64,000 bases of DNA from Streptomyces brasiliensis (GTDB taxonomy: Bacteria; Actinomycetota; Actinomycetes; Streptomycetales; Streptomycetaceae), in NCBI RefSeq assembly GCF_014647875.1, contig NZ_BMQA01000018.1:1-64000 (forward strand), in the 5' to 3' direction. The notes beneath the pieces were generated by a model, which did no database searches, was not told the DNA's origin, and was given only the letters and a program-made list of their open reading frames with translations. Shown piece after piece: positions 17,356-26,458 of the stretch (the first letter of the stretch is position 1; every line of letters starts with the position of its first letter). A program made the position numbers and the translations under genes.

Positions 17356-18798
17356 TCACCGGTAGATGGACTTGATCTGCTGGTAGTTGCGCAGGGCTTC
17401 CGGGCCGAACTCCCGGCCGAGTCCGCTGGCTTTGACTCCGCCGAAGGGTGCCGCCGGGTCGACGGTGTAGTGATTCAGACCGATGGTTCCGGTGTGGATC
17501 CTGCGCGCGACGCGCATTCCGCGTTCGTCGTTGTCCGTCCATACGGAGCCGCCGAGGCCGTACTCCGAGTCGTTCGCGATCCGTACGGCGTCGTCCTCGT
17601 CGGTGTAGGCGATGACGGAGAGGACGGGCCCGAAGATCTCCTCGCGGGCGATGGTCTGGGAGTTGTCGACGTCGGCGAATACGGTCGGCGTGACGTAGAA
17701 GCCCTTCTCGGAAGCGGGCCGGGTGCCGCCCACGACCAGCCGGGCGCCTTCGGCCTTGCCCTTTTCTATGTAGCCCTCGACCCGGTCACGCTGGCGCGCG
17801 CCGGCCATCGGGCCGATCTGCGTACCGGGGTCCAGCGGGTCACCGACGGTCAGGCCGCCGACCAGGGAGGAGACCGCGTCGACGACCTCGTCGTAGCGGC
17901 TTCGCGGGGCCAGTACGCGGGTGCTGGCGAAGCACGCCTGGCCGTTCGCCAGCAGTGTCGCGTGGAAGAACGGTTCGGCGATCGCCGTGCCGAGGTCGAC
18001 GTCGTCGAGTATGACGGCAGCCGACTTGCCGCCGAGTTCCAGCGTCACCGGACGCAGCAGGCTGCCGCAGGTCGCGGCGATCTGCCGGCCCGCCGCGGTG
18101 GAACCGGTGAAGGCGACCTTGTCGACGTCGGGGTGGGAGACGAGGTACGCGCCGACCTCCCGGCCGGCCGGGACGATGTTGATGACGCCGGGCGGCAGAT
18201 CGGCTTCCTCGACGGCCTCCGCGAAGAGGACCGCGTCGAGCACGGTCTCGGGGGACGGCTTCAGCACGAAGGTGCACCCCGCGGCCAGACCGGGTGCGTA
18301 CTTGGTCGCGGAGAGGAGCTGGGGCGCGTTCCAGGGCACGATGGCCGCCACCACACCGAGGGGTTCCCTGCGGACGTGGACGGGAGCACCGAGCATCCCG
18401 TCGCGGATGTCCTCGCCCGTGTCGTCGCGGATCAGGTCGGCGTAGTACCTCAACAGCGTGGTCGGGAGGACGCCTTCGACCTGTTCGGACAGCGTGATCG
18501 TCATGCCGTTCTGAGCGCTGACGGTCCGCGTGACGGCTTCCTTCCGTCGTTCGAGGGCATCGGCCAGGCGGCGGAGAGCGTCCGCCCGCCGCGCCGGTTG
18601 CCAGGCGGCCCAGCCGTGGGGATCGTCGAAGGCGGCGCGGGCCGCGTCGACGGCCGCGTCGATGTCCTTCTCGGTGCCGGCCGGGACGCTGCCGAGGACG
18701 TCCTCGGTACTCGAACCGAGGACCGTGATCTTCTCGGCGGACGCGGGTGTCACCCACCGACCCCCGATGAAAAGCGACTCGTGATGCGGATTCACCAT
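17356..18798 (-). CDS. NAD(P)-dependent aldehyde dehydrogenase
   Basis: 480 aa from the ATG at 18798, preceded by AGGAG on the coding strand. VPWNAPQLLSATKYAPGLAAG, KPSPETVLDA, the cofactor loop VAFTGSTAAGRQIA, catalytic Glu in TLELGGKSAAV and Cys in NGQACFASTRV, and EEIFGPVLSV are all present. Full family length. It oxidises an aldehyde to the acid in the cytoplasm; substrate unknown. The C-terminal FGGVKASGLGREFG is normal. The frame extends to 18939 without family features. Confidence 0.93.
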   Translation of the reverse strand: MVNPHHESLFIGGRWVTPASAEKITVLGSSTEDVLGSVPAGTEKDIDAAVDAARAAFDDPHGWAAWQPARRADALRRLADALERRKEAVTRTVSAQNGMTITLSEQVEGVLPTTLLRYYADLIRDDTGEDIRDGMLGAPVHVRREPLGVVAAIVPWNAPQLLSATKYAPGLAAGCTFVLKPSPETVLDAVLFAEAVEEADLPPGVINIVPAGREVGAYLVSHPDVDKVAFTGSTAAGRQIAATCGSLLRPVTLELGGKSAAVILDDVDLGTAIAEPFFHATLLANGQACFASTRVLAPRSRYDEVVDAVSSLVGGLTVGDPLDPGTQIGPMAGARQRDRVEGYIEKGKAEGARLVVGGTRPASEKGFYVTPTVFADVDNSQTIAREEIFGPVLSVIAYTDEDDAVRIANDSEYGLGGSVWTDNDERGMRVARRIHTGTIGLNHYTVDPAAPFGGVKASGLGREFGPEALRNYQQIKSIYR

Positions 18799-19051
18799 GT
18801 CTCCTTCTGCGGGTGTGATCTCACGCCGCGCACTCCCTCGCAGCGTTCGGCTGGAGGGCGGCGGTGGGCGCACTGCGGATGTGGGACGAGGCCGGGCAGG
18901 CTGGAGAGGAGGGGGCGCTGCCGGAAGACGACCTCGCATCGGTGGAACCGGATGGCGTGCCGGTGCGGAGCCCGCCCAGGCCGGCGCCCGGCGATCCCCG
19001 CCGGGGTGGGACGGGACCCGGGCACGAACCGGGCCGTTGATCGGTCAGGCC

Positions 19052-19092
19052 GTCGACCGGCCGGTCGGCCAGTCGGCCGGTCGGCCGGTCGT
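19052..19092. repeat. Short CGGCCGGT-type repeats
   Basis: The stretch repeats variants of GGTCGGCC/CGGCCGGT several times between the aldehyde dehydrogenase and the cupin stop. It can form alternative stems and may serve as a terminator region. Confidence 0.4.
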
Positions 19093-19109
19093 TCCGTCCC
19101 GTCCGCCGG

Positions 19110-19583
19110 TCAGTCGAAGGTGTAGTTGTACTTGCCGGCGACCGCCGCCATCGCGGTCACGTCGGCCTCGGTCAGCGGGGGCCCCACGACTCCGCGTCGG
19201 CCCGGAGTTCCGATCTCCTGGAACATTCCGTCCATGCCGCCCGGCGCGTAGAGGAAGTACATACGGGCGGGCTTCGTCGCACTGCTGTTCCTGAAGGAAT
19301 GACGGACCCCCTTCGGGACGTACACCACACCTCCCGGCTCCACCTCGTACTTGTCGTCACCGGCCTCGATCGTGAGGTGACCGTCCATCAGGATGAACGT
19401 CTCCGATTCGCCGTGGTGGGTGTGCGGAGGCGGGCCCGCGTCGGCGGGAACCACCGCCTCTATGAGGGAGAGCTCTCCGTTCGTCTCCTTCGACGAGAGG
19501 AGCGTCGTGTAGGTGTCCCCGACGAGGAAGACGGGCTCTCCGCTGTCCGCGGGGACATGGCGGGGAGAGAGGGGAAGTGACAT
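19110..19583 (-). CDS. Cupin-domain protein
   Basis: 157 aa from the ATG at 19583, AGGAG nine bases upstream. The cupin motif 1 PPPHTHHGESETFILMDGHL supplies the His-x-His and Glu metal ligands, and motif 2 VPKGVRHSFRNSS the final His. This is a single-domain cupin, either a small dioxygenase/isomerase or a binding protein; the reaction cannot be called. Monocistronic, leftward. Confidence 0.85.
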   Translation of the reverse strand: MSLPLSPRHVPADSGEPVFLVGDTYTTLLSSKETNGELSLIEAVVPADAGPPPHTHHGESETFILMDGHLTIEAGDDKYEVEPGGVVYVPKGVRHSFRNSSATKPARMYFLYAPGGMDGMFQEIGTPGRRGVVGPPLTEADVTAMAAVAGKYNYTFD

Positions 19584-19891
19584 GACATCTCCTTGTGTGT
19601 CACGTGGGTGTCCGGGACTACGCGGATCTGAGATACGTGGATCTGGGACTACGCGGATTCGCCTCGGGCGTGAGGGTGCTCGCACACGCCGTGTACAGAC
19701 GCGTCGTGCTCGGCCGTGATGCGCTGGTCCGTGCGGCCCTCGGTCGTGACCCGTTCGAGGAGCGGTGTTTCTGGTACCTCGAACAAGTCACGGGTGTGAT
19801 GCAGGGATTGCGGGACAGCCCTAAGGTCATGGACCGGATCGCACGCCGGCTCGGGCGCGTCGAGCCTCGGGCCGAGGCCGGCTGTGTCACG
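19584..19891. other. Intergenic, no feature recognised
   Basis: About 300 bp between the cupin start and the Ohr stop. A near-repeated string CTACGCGGATCTGAGATACG with GGACTACGCGGATTCG (19619-19662) is visible; no gene or clear operator found. Confidence 0.4.
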
Positions 19892-20305
19892 TCACTCGAC
19901 GATGAGCTGGACGGGGACGTTGCCGCGGATGGCGTTGGAGTACGGGCAGACCTGGTGGGCCTGGTCGACGAGGTCTTCGGCGGTTTCGCGGTCGATGGTG
20001 CTGGGCGGTGTGATGCGCAGGACGACGGCGAGTCCGAAGCCTTCGCCCTGCTTGCCGATCGATACTTCCCCGGTGACGGTGGTGTGGGAGAGGTCGACGC
20101 GGGCCTGTCGGCCCATGATGCCGAGTGCGCTGGCGAAGCATGCGGCGTAGCCGGCGGCGAAGAGCTGCTCGGGGTTGTTGCCGTTGCCGCTGCCGCCCAG
20201 TTCCTTCGGGGTCGCGAGCTGCAGGTCCAGGGATCCGTCCGAGAGAACGGCGCGGCCGTCACGGCCATGGGTCGCGGTCGCGACCGCGGTGTAGAGCGCG
20301 TCCAT
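19892..20305 (-). CDS. Organic hydroperoxide resistance protein (Ohr/OsmC)
   Basis: 137 aa from the ATG at 20305 with GAAGGAC upstream. The two redox Cys of Ohr are in YAACFASAL (Cys56) and QVCPYSNAIRGN (Cys120), and GGSGNGNNPEQLFAAGY is the family signature. It reduces organic hydroperoxides to alcohols in the cytoplasm with lipoyl-type reductants. Length is normal. No OhrR-type MarR gene is adjacent, so regulation is not evident here. Confidence 0.92.
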   Translation of the reverse strand: MDALYTAVATATHGRDGRAVLSDGSLDLQLATPKELGGSGNGNNPEQLFAAGYAACFASALGIMGRQARVDLSHTTVTGEVSIGKQGEGFGLAVVLRITPPSTIDRETAEDLVDQAHQVCPYSNAIRGNVPVQLIVE

Positions 20306-20528
20306 GACTGGTACGTCCTTCTGCGATGGGGTGTCGACGGCAGGCACCGTAGTTGTGACGTGTGGTGATGAAGGGCGGTGCCTGCCGTCAGGGCGTGTGT
20401 CGAGGCCGCCTGCCCCCGGCATCAACATGCGAGGTCGTTGCCGAGCGGTCCTGAGTGGCGTGCCCGGACGAGCCACGGGCCTGGCGGCAGGGGAGTGCCG
20501 GGGCAGGCCCGTGGAGCTAGGGCTCTAC

Positions 20529-20592
20529 AGAACGTTCGTTCTTGTCGAGTAGCATGCACGACGCGAACCTCGACGTCAACACCGAACGTCCA
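20529..20592. promoter_or_regulatory. Paired operator, site A (AGAACG regulon)
   Basis: AGAACGTTCGTTCT (20529-20542) is a perfect 6-2-6 palindrome whose right arm runs into CTTGTCG, a weak -35. A degenerate second site, ACACCGAACGTCCA (20579-20592), lies 50 bp downstream. Same layout as the six pairs further right. It precedes the broken XRE/MmyB gene. Confidence 0.6.
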
Positions 20593-20664
20593 CCACCTGC
20601 CGCATCGCGCTCGCGAAGGGCAGCATGGAGAAGCTCCGCACACGACTGAAGTCGCGCACTCACC

Positions 20665-21201
20665 GAACTGCCCGCCCAGGTCGTCTCCGACCTGGGCGAG
20701 ATCCTCGTGCAGAACAGGATGGCGGTGGCCTTGCTCGGCGAGCAGACCGCGCACACCGGACTCGCCCGCAGCTTCACCTGACGTTGGTTCACCCAGCCCG
20801 CCACGCGGGCGCTCTACCCCCGCGAAGACCACGAACACCAGAGCCAGTTCCAGGTCGCGGACCTGAACGCCGCGGTCGCACTGCGACCCCGGGACCCGCG
20901 GGCCGCGAAGCTTGTCGGCGCCCTGCGCGCCGCCGGCGCGGAGTTCGACGCATTGTGGGAGCGCCATGACGTCGCCGTACGCCGCAGCGACCGCAAGAGC
21001 AGCGTCCACCCCACCGTCGGCGTCGTCCGCATCGACTGCGAAGTACTTGCCACAGCCCAGCAGGACCAGCGGCTGCTCGTCTTCACGCCCCGGCCGGGCA
21101 ACGATGCCGCGGGACAGCTCCAGCTGCTGCGCGTCATCGGACAGCAGAATCTCACTGCCCCAGATCCTCTGCCGGATTCCCTGCCGGACCGCCTGACCTG
21201 A
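20665..21201 (+). pseudogene. XRE/MmyB-type regulator, headless and with internal stop
   Basis: The frame reads LPAQVVSDLGEILVQNRMAV and TAHTGLARSFT, then an in-frame TGA, then RWFTQPATRALYPREDHEH and FDALWERHDVAVRRSDRKSS, ending VLATAQQDQRLLVFTPRPG and LLRVIGQQNLTA. This is the MmyB-like C-terminal domain of the XRE family, related to the gene at 12775. The whole N-terminal HTH is missing. No functional repressor can result. Confidence 0.8.
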
Positions 21202-21460
21202 TCCCAGCAGAGGCGGCCTTGGGGGGCTGACGTGACGTCTTGCCGAAGAGCCCCCTGCGTTACCGATCATGCAGGTTCGCGATCACGGCCGGGCGCCGGA
21301 CGCCGAACAGCCCCGGGTGGCACGGCCGAAGGCGGCAACTCTCTCTGCCCCCGTCCCCGTGCAGATACTGCTCGCTGCCGGAGGGGCGGGGGCGGCGGCC
21401 GCTTCGCCGGGCGCGCGGGCGTACACCTCGGGCAGCCACGTGGTCTGCGGGTCAATACAC

Positions 21461-22063
21461 CTAGAGCCGCTCCGGGGCCGGCCCCGGCAACGGACTGGCG
21501 CCCTCGGGGCGCAGCCCGTCGATGATGATCGTTAGATAGCGCCGCCACAGGTCCGGTGTCGGGTCCGACATTGCCGCGATGGTGTGGACGGTGGCACAGG
21601 TCAGCAGCAGGACGTCTGCCCCGGTGACATCGGCTCGCACGACGCCGTCTCGACGCGCCCGATCGACCAGCACCCCGGCGCTCGCGAGCAAATGGTCGCG
21701 GATTCCGGCGACCACGGGGTTGCACTCGCTGGCCGCCCGTAGGAACGCGAGGCCCTGCTGCTGCAGGATCTCCGCGGTTGCGGACAGGAATTCCCGTAGT
21801 GCCACACCGGAGTCGGGCGACTCCGAAAGGCGTCGGGCAACGGCCACGAGCCGGGCGAGGCGATCACCGGCTACGGCCGCGACCAGAGCGTCCTTCGTGG
21901 CGAAGTGGCGGAAGACCGTGCCCTTTGCCACGCCCGCCCGGCGGGCTATGTCGGCGACCGAGGCGTCGATGCCCCGCTCCGCGAACTCGGCCTCGGCCGC
22001 TTCCAACAGCGAAGCGCGGTTGCGGACGGCATCGGCACGGGCCGGACGGGCTGCTGAAGACAT
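21461..22063 (-). CDS. TetR-family repressor
   Basis: 200 aa from the ATG at 22063. Helix-turn-helix ASVADIARRAGVAKGTVFRHF, then DALVAAVAGDRLARLV and a ligand domain with FLRAASECNPVVAGIRDHLL, typical of the AcrR-like group whose C-terminus ends IIIDGLRPEG. Divergent from the SDR at 22175. Two palindromes between them match a TetR dimer footprint, so autorepression and SDR repression are likely. Confidence 0.9.
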   Translation of the reverse strand: MSSAARPARADAVRNRASLLEAAEAEFAERGIDASVADIARRAGVAKGTVFRHFATKDALVAAVAGDRLARLVAVARRLSESPDSGVALREFLSATAEILQQQGLAFLRAASECNPVVAGIRDHLLASAGVLVDRARRDGVVRADVTGADVLLLTCATVHTIAAMSDPTPDLWRRYLTIIIDGLRPEGASPLPGPAPERL

Positions 22064-22081
22064 ATCGACATCCTAGCAAGT

Positions 22082-22131
22082 TGACCAGTCGGTCATGTTC
22101 GACTTAGGGTCCGATCATGACCGCACGGTCA
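22082..22131. promoter_or_regulatory. Two TGACC palindromes, likely TetR operators
   Basis: TGACCAGTCGGTCA (22082-22095) and TGACCGCACGGTCA (22118-22131) are perfect dyads, 36 bp apart start to start, in the TetR/SDR divergent region. The first overlaps a TTGACC -35-like box. Confidence 0.7.
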
Positions 22132-22174
22132 CCTTTTTGTCTGATCGTCACGCAACAGATCAAGGGGCTCTTCC

Positions 22175-22906
22175 ATGCGAATCCACGGAGCGACCGCTCT
22201 CGTCACCGGTGCCAGCCGAGGGTTCGGTCGCCACCTGACCGAAGAACTGATACGGCGCGGCGCCAAGGTCTACGCGACCGCTCGCCGCCCGGAACTCGTC
22301 GACATCCCAGGCGCTGAGGTGCTGTCGCTCGACATCACCGACAGGGACTCCATCGACGCCGCCAGCCGGACTGCCGACGATGTCGACCTCCTGGTCAACA
22401 ATGCGGCCTCCACTGACGTGGCAAGCCTGATGACCGGTGACCGCGCCGCGATCAGGCATATGATCGACACCCACTTTTTCGGCACACTCGACATGATCCG
22501 GGCATTCGCTCCCGTCCTGGCCAAGAACGGCGGCGGCGCCATCCTCAATGTCCTGTCGCTCACTGCCTGGACCACTGTTGAGGCGAATACGGCTCTTTCC
22601 GCCGCCAAGTCCGCGCAGTGGGGCTTGACCAACGGTGTGCGGCTGGAGTTGGCGGGCCAGGGGACCCTCGTCACCGCGCTTGTCGCCGGGCTCATCGGCA
22701 CCGCGACGCTGCGCGACGCCATGAAGGACACCGGATTGAAGTTCTCCGCTGAGGTGATGAACGACCCGGCCACTCTCGCCCGTCTCGCGCTGGACGGCGT
22801 CGAAGCAGGAGAGATCGAGATTCTCGACGGTCTCAGCGTCGAGGCCAAGGCTGCCCTCGCCGGCCCTCCTCGCGCCTTCGACCTGGCTGCCGTGGCAACC
22901 CGGTGA
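22175..22906 (+). CDS. SDR-fold protein with catalytic Tyr replaced
   Basis: 243 aa. TGASRGFGRHLTEELIRRGA is the cofactor loop, and LLVNNAAS and NVLSLTAW (Ser) are normal. The expected YxxxK reads L141-SAA-K145, so the catalytic Tyr is Leu. It may be a non-reductive SDR or use another acid. The gene is otherwise full length and uninterrupted, starting at the ATG at 22175 with AGGGG upstream. Controlled, by position, by the divergent TetR. Followed after 100 bp by an alpha/beta hydrolase on the same strand. Confidence 0.85.
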   Translation: MRIHGATALVTGASRGFGRHLTEELIRRGAKVYATARRPELVDIPGAEVLSLDITDRDSIDAASRTADDVDLLVNNAASTDVASLMTGDRAAIRHMIDTHFFGTLDMIRAFAPVLAKNGGGAILNVLSLTAWTTVEANTALSAAKSAQWGLTNGVRLELAGQGTLVTALVAGLIGTATLRDAMKDTGLKFSAEVMNDPATLARLALDGVEAGEIEILDGLSVEAKAALAGPPRAFDLAAVATR

Positions 22907-23006
22907 GAGTCAAGTCTCAGCGTCGGCCAGAGGCGGCAGCAGCGTCTCGTGGCGATGAAAGTGGCTATATCGCGCGACGTCCGCGCATCGACAGAAAGGA
23001 TGGGGG

Positions 23007-23801
23007 ATGCCCGAGCTGCAGATCGACGAGCACATGATCCACTACGTGGAGCACGGCGAGGCGGGATCGCCGCCGCTCGTGCTGGTGCACGGACTGTACG
23101 GCGAGTCCGCGGGGCTGGCGCCGCTCGCGCAGCGCTTCGCCCGGCGGTTCCGGGTGATCGCGCCGGACGCCCTCGGGCACGGCCTCTCCTCGCATCCGGC
23201 CGAGTTCGGCATCGAGGACCAGGGGCGGGTCCTGGCCGGGCTCATCGCCGCCCTCGGCTACCAAGAGGCAGCGATCCTCGGCATCTCGATGGGCTCCTAC
23301 CTCGCCGCGCAGGCGGCGATCCTGGAGCCGGCGCGGGTCTCCGGGCTCGTGCTCGTCGTCTCGAAGGCGCACGGCCGGACCTCTTCCATAGCCGCCTATG
23401 CGGCCCGGAAGGGCTTCGACCTCACGACGGCCACGCCGGAGGAGACGACTGCCTTCCTGGCCGGGACGCTGTGGTCCCCGCACACTTCACAGGCGCGGCG
23501 CGACGAGATTCTGGCCGCCCAGCTCGCGGCGCAACGGGTCGTCCTCACCCCCGAGGAACGGACCACGATTGACCGCTCGCTGCGCGGCTTCGACCTCCGA
23601 CCCGGTCTCGCGACGATCACCGCGCCGACCCTCGTCGTCTCCGGCCGTGCCGACGGCCTGAACCCGCCGGAGGTCGGCCAGGAAGTCGCCCGTGGTATCC
23701 CCGGCGCCCGTTTCGAGGTCTACGAGCACTCCGGCCACCAGCTGGCCTCCGAAGAGACCGACCGGCTCGTCGAGGACGTCGAGGCGTTCCTCCAAGGCTG
23801 A
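23007..23801 (+). CDS. Alpha/beta hydrolase
   Basis: 264 aa from the ATG at 23007, with AAAGGATGGGGG upstream. VLVHGLYGESAGLAPLAQRF, DALGHGLSSHPAEF, nucleophile elbow LGISMGSYLAAQ, Asp in VVSGRADGLNPP and His in YEHSGHQLASEE give a complete triad. Resembles epoxide-hydrolase/esterase or C-C bond hydrolase members. Cytoplasmic. Could be co-transcribed with the upstream SDR. Confidence 0.9.
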   Translation: MPELQIDEHMIHYVEHGEAGSPPLVLVHGLYGESAGLAPLAQRFARRFRVIAPDALGHGLSSHPAEFGIEDQGRVLAGLIAALGYQEAAILGISMGSYLAAQAAILEPARVSGLVLVVSKAHGRTSSIAAYAARKGFDLTTATPEETTAFLAGTLWSPHTSQARRDEILAAQLAAQRVVLTPEERTTIDRSLRGFDLRPGLATITAPTLVVSGRADGLNPPEVGQEVARGIPGARFEVYEHSGHQLASEETDRLVEDVEAFLQG

Positions 23802-23950
23802 GGGCAGTCGGCGCGCCTCCCAGAAGCGGGGGCGGCACGGGAGCCGAAGGGCTGGGTGGACAGCGGTCTCGTCGGAGAAGTGCCCGCAGGCGCTGACCGA
23901 CCAGGAACGGTGTTCACCCCTGCGTTGGAGTAGAGGTTCACGTACGACGA

Positions 23951-23996
23951 AGGCCCTCGTGGCAGGTGTCCCCTGGGACATCTGCCACGAGGGCCT
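23951..23996. terminator. 22-bp hairpin between convergent genes
   Basis: Arms 23951-23972 and 23975-23996 pair over 22 bp with a single G-T mismatch and a 2-nt loop. Lies between the hydrolase (stop 23801) and the leftward MFS transporter (stop 24006). Confidence 0.75.
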
Positions 23997-24005
23997 GAGG
24001 TGTGG

Positions 24006-25613
24006 TCAGGACGCGGGTTCCGTCTCCGCCGCCTTGGCGAGGCCGCTGGAGGCGCTCAGGGGGACCTCCTTGATGAACAGGGTGATCAGGAAGGCGATCA
24101 GGGCGATGGGGGCGACGTACAGGAAGATGTCGCCGATGCCGTGGCCGTAGGCGCCTTCCAGCCAGGTGCGGACGGGAGTGGGCAGGATCGTGAGGTCGGG
24201 CAGTTGGCCGCTTCCGGATGCCTTCGCGGCGGTGGCCTGGTCCTGCGGGCTGAGCTGGGTGATGGTCGCGAGGGCGTGGCGGCCGATGCGGGTGGTGAGG
24301 ATCGAGCCGAGCACCGAGACGCCCACGGCGCCGCCGAGCGAGCGGAAGAAGGTCACCGTGGAGGACGCGGCGCCGAGGTCGTTCGAAGACACCTGGTTCT
24401 GCGTGCACAGGACGAGGTTCTGCAGGGTCATGCCGACGCCGAGTCCGACCAGGGCCATGTAGGTCGCTATGTACACGTAGGGGGTGTCGTGGCGGAGTGT
24501 GCCGAGCAGGGCCAGGCCCGCTGTCAGCAGGGCGCCGCCGGTCAGGAGCCATGCCTTCCACTTGCCGGTGCGGGTGATGAGTCGGCCGGAGACGGTGGAG
24601 GAGATGAACAGGCCGGTGATGAGCGGGATCGTCATGACGCCCGACATGGTCGGGGACTCACCGCGTGCGAGCTGGAAGTACTGGCTGAAGAAGACGGTGC
24701 CCGCGAACAGGGCGATGCCGACGAACAGGGAGGCGGCGGAGGCGAGGGCGATGGTGGGGTTGCGGAACAGCCGCAGCGGGATGACCGGCTCGTCGGCCTT
24801 CGTCTCGACGAACAGGAAGACCAGCGTCAGCAGGAGTGCCGTGCCGACCAGTGTGCCGGTCTGCCAGGACAGCCAGTTGTACTTGTCGTCGGCGAAGGTG
24901 ACCCAGATCAGCAGGGTGCACACGGCGGCGGTGATGAAGAAGGCGCCGGCCCAGTCGACCTTGACCTGACGTTTGGTCACGGGCAGGTTCAGGGTGCGCT
25001 GGAGCACGATCAGGGCGATGACGGCGAAGGGGACGCCGACGAACAGGCACCAGCGCCAGCCGAGCCAGGAGGTGTCGGTGATGACGCCGCCGAGCAGTGG
25101 GCCGCCGACGGTGGCGACGGCGAAGGTGGCGCCCAGGTAGCCGGAGTAACGGCCGCGCTCGCGCGGGGAGATCATCGCGGCCAGCACGATCTGCCCGAGG
25201 GCGGACAGGCCGCCGCCGCCGATGCCCTGGATGACCCGGGCGGTGATCAGCGTGGCGGGGTTCTGCGCGAAGCCGGCCACCAGGGAGCCGACGACGAAGA
25301 TCACCAGTGCCGACTGGACCAGGATCTTCTTGCTGAACTGGTCGGCGAGCTTGCCCCACAGGGGGGTGGAGGCGGTGACCGTGAGGAGGGAGGAGGTGAC
25401 GACCCAGGTGTAGGCGGACTGGCCGCCGCCGAGGTCGCTGATGATCCGCGGGAGCGCGTTGGTGACGACGGTCGAGGACAGGATGGCGCAGAACAGGCCG
25501 AGCAGCAGTCCCGACAGGGCGCGCATGATCTGCGCATGGGTCATCGGCTCGTGGGCGGCCCCTTCCTCGTGCGGGGCGTGCGTGTGCACACCTGTGTTGG
25601 GGGTGGTTGTCAT
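24006..25613 (-). CDS. MFS drug-efflux transporter, DHA2 (14-TMS) type
   Basis: 535 aa integral membrane protein. Motif A-like GKLADQFSKKILVQ, GIGGGGLSALGQIVLAAM, YSGYLGATFAVATVGGPLLGG (motif C region), and about 14 hydrophobic helices with a central extension. This is the EmrB/QacA type, a proton-driven exporter of hydrophobic drugs. The Thr/His-rich N-terminus (to residue 24) is cytosolic. Second gene after the MarR regulator, 34 bp away on the same strand, so repression by MarR is expected. Confidence 0.93.
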   Translation of the reverse strand: MTTTPNTGVHTHAPHEEGAAHEPMTHAQIMRALSGLLLGLFCAILSSTVVTNALPRIISDLGGGQSAYTWVVTSSLLTVTASTPLWGKLADQFSKKILVQSALVIFVVGSLVAGFAQNPATLITARVIQGIGGGGLSALGQIVLAAMISPRERGRYSGYLGATFAVATVGGPLLGGVITDTSWLGWRWCLFVGVPFAVIALIVLQRTLNLPVTKRQVKVDWAGAFFITAAVCTLLIWVTFADDKYNWLSWQTGTLVGTALLLTLVFLFVETKADEPVIPLRLFRNPTIALASAASLFVGIALFAGTVFFSQYFQLARGESPTMSGVMTIPLITGLFISSTVSGRLITRTGKWKAWLLTGGALLTAGLALLGTLRHDTPYVYIATYMALVGLGVGMTLQNLVLCTQNQVSSNDLGAASSTVTFFRSLGGAVGVSVLGSILTTRIGRHALATITQLSPQDQATAAKASGSGQLPDLTILPTPVRTWLEGAYGHGIGDIFLYVAPIALIAFLITLFIKEVPLSASSGLAKAAETEPAS

Positions 25614-25647
25614 GGGGTGTGGTTCCTTGTCTGGTGTCAGTGGGGTG

Positions 25648-26142
25648 TTACGCGGCAGGGGTACGGGGGCGGTGGGCGTCCTCGGTCGGGTCTGCGAACG
25701 CGTGCTGTCCGGTTTGGCGGGCGTCGAAGTCGGTGCGTAGCCGGGCCAGCAGCCGGGTCAGTCGGCGGATGTCCTCGTCGCTCCAGTCGGCCAGCCGTGT
25801 GGCCAGTTCCCAAGAGCGGCGGTCGGACAGTTCGGCGAGCCGGGCGTGGCCTTCGGGGGTCAGGTGCAGGACGCCGGAGCGCCGGTCGGCGGGGTCGGGG
25901 TTGCGGTCGACCCAGCCCAGCATGGTGAGTTGGGTGACGTGACGGCTGGTGACCGACGGGTCGACACGGAGCAGTTCGGTGAGCCTGCCGATGCGCATGG
26001 CACCGTGACGGCCGAGAAGGGCCAGCACCGTGGCGGAGTTGTCGGAGCCACCGGCCGGCACGATCCGGCCCAGCTCCCGGCGTACGGAACCGACGGCGCT
26101 CAACTGACGCATCAGCTCCTCGTACAGGGCGTTCTCGGCCAC
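25648..26142 (-). CDS. MarR-family regulator
   Basis: 164 aa from the GTG at 26142 with GGAGA upstream. ATVLALLGRHGAMRIGRLTELLRVDPSVTSRHVTQLTMLGWV is the wHTH and RNPDPADRRSGVLHLTPEGHARL the wing, the clearest MarR signature. It leads an operon with the MFS pump. A 13-bp palindrome sits 20 bp upstream. It likely represses its own operon until a phenolic-type compound binds (family inference). Confidence 0.92.
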   Translation of the reverse strand: MAENALYEELMRQLSAVGSVRRELGRIVPAGGSDNSATVLALLGRHGAMRIGRLTELLRVDPSVTSRHVTQLTMLGWVDRNPDPADRRSGVLHLTPEGHARLAELSDRRSWELATRLADWSDEDIRRLTRLLARLRTDFDARQTGQHAFADPTEDAHRPRTPAA

Positions 26143-26161
26143 GTGTGTATCTCCAATGTCA

Positions 26162-26174
26162 TTGCTTGAGGCAA
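26162..26174. promoter_or_regulatory. MarR-type palindrome
   Basis: TTGCTTGAGGCAA, a TTGC-N5-GCAA dyad of the classic MarR form, just upstream of the marR-MFS operon. It probably overlaps the operon's leftward promoter. Confidence 0.75.
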
Positions 26175-26262
26175 CTATGTGTCCACGGACGCGGCGCGGG
26201 ATGGGACACGCTGGGAGTGCCGCGTCGAGAGGTTTTCTGTTCTTGGCGGACAGGGCCGTGCG

Positions 26263-26294
26263 GATCGCGTCGGGCGTGACCGTCCGACGCGATC
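26263..26294. terminator. 11-bp hairpin after TetR gene
   Basis: GATCGCGTCGG (26263-26273) and CCGACGCGATC (26284-26294) are perfect arms with a 10-nt loop, downstream of the leftward tetR stop at 26459. Confidence 0.55.
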
Positions 26295-26458
26295 GCGACG
26301 GCTGGCGAGGCGGACCGTTCCTGGTGGGAGGTCATGGCCTCCCACGGTGTGGGGCCGTCGTGCGGGATGGATCCTTCGAAGAGGCTCTCCACGTCTCCGG
26401 CGACCTGTCGGCGTCCGAGGTGTGGTCCGGTCCGTCGGGGTGGCGGAGGCGGGAGGGG

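Noticed and set aside
24000..25928. 642-codon rightward open frame antisense to the MFS gene
   Set aside because: Gly/Asp/Glu-repetitive translation typical of a GC-rich shadow; the MFS helices and motifs on the other strand are unambiguous.
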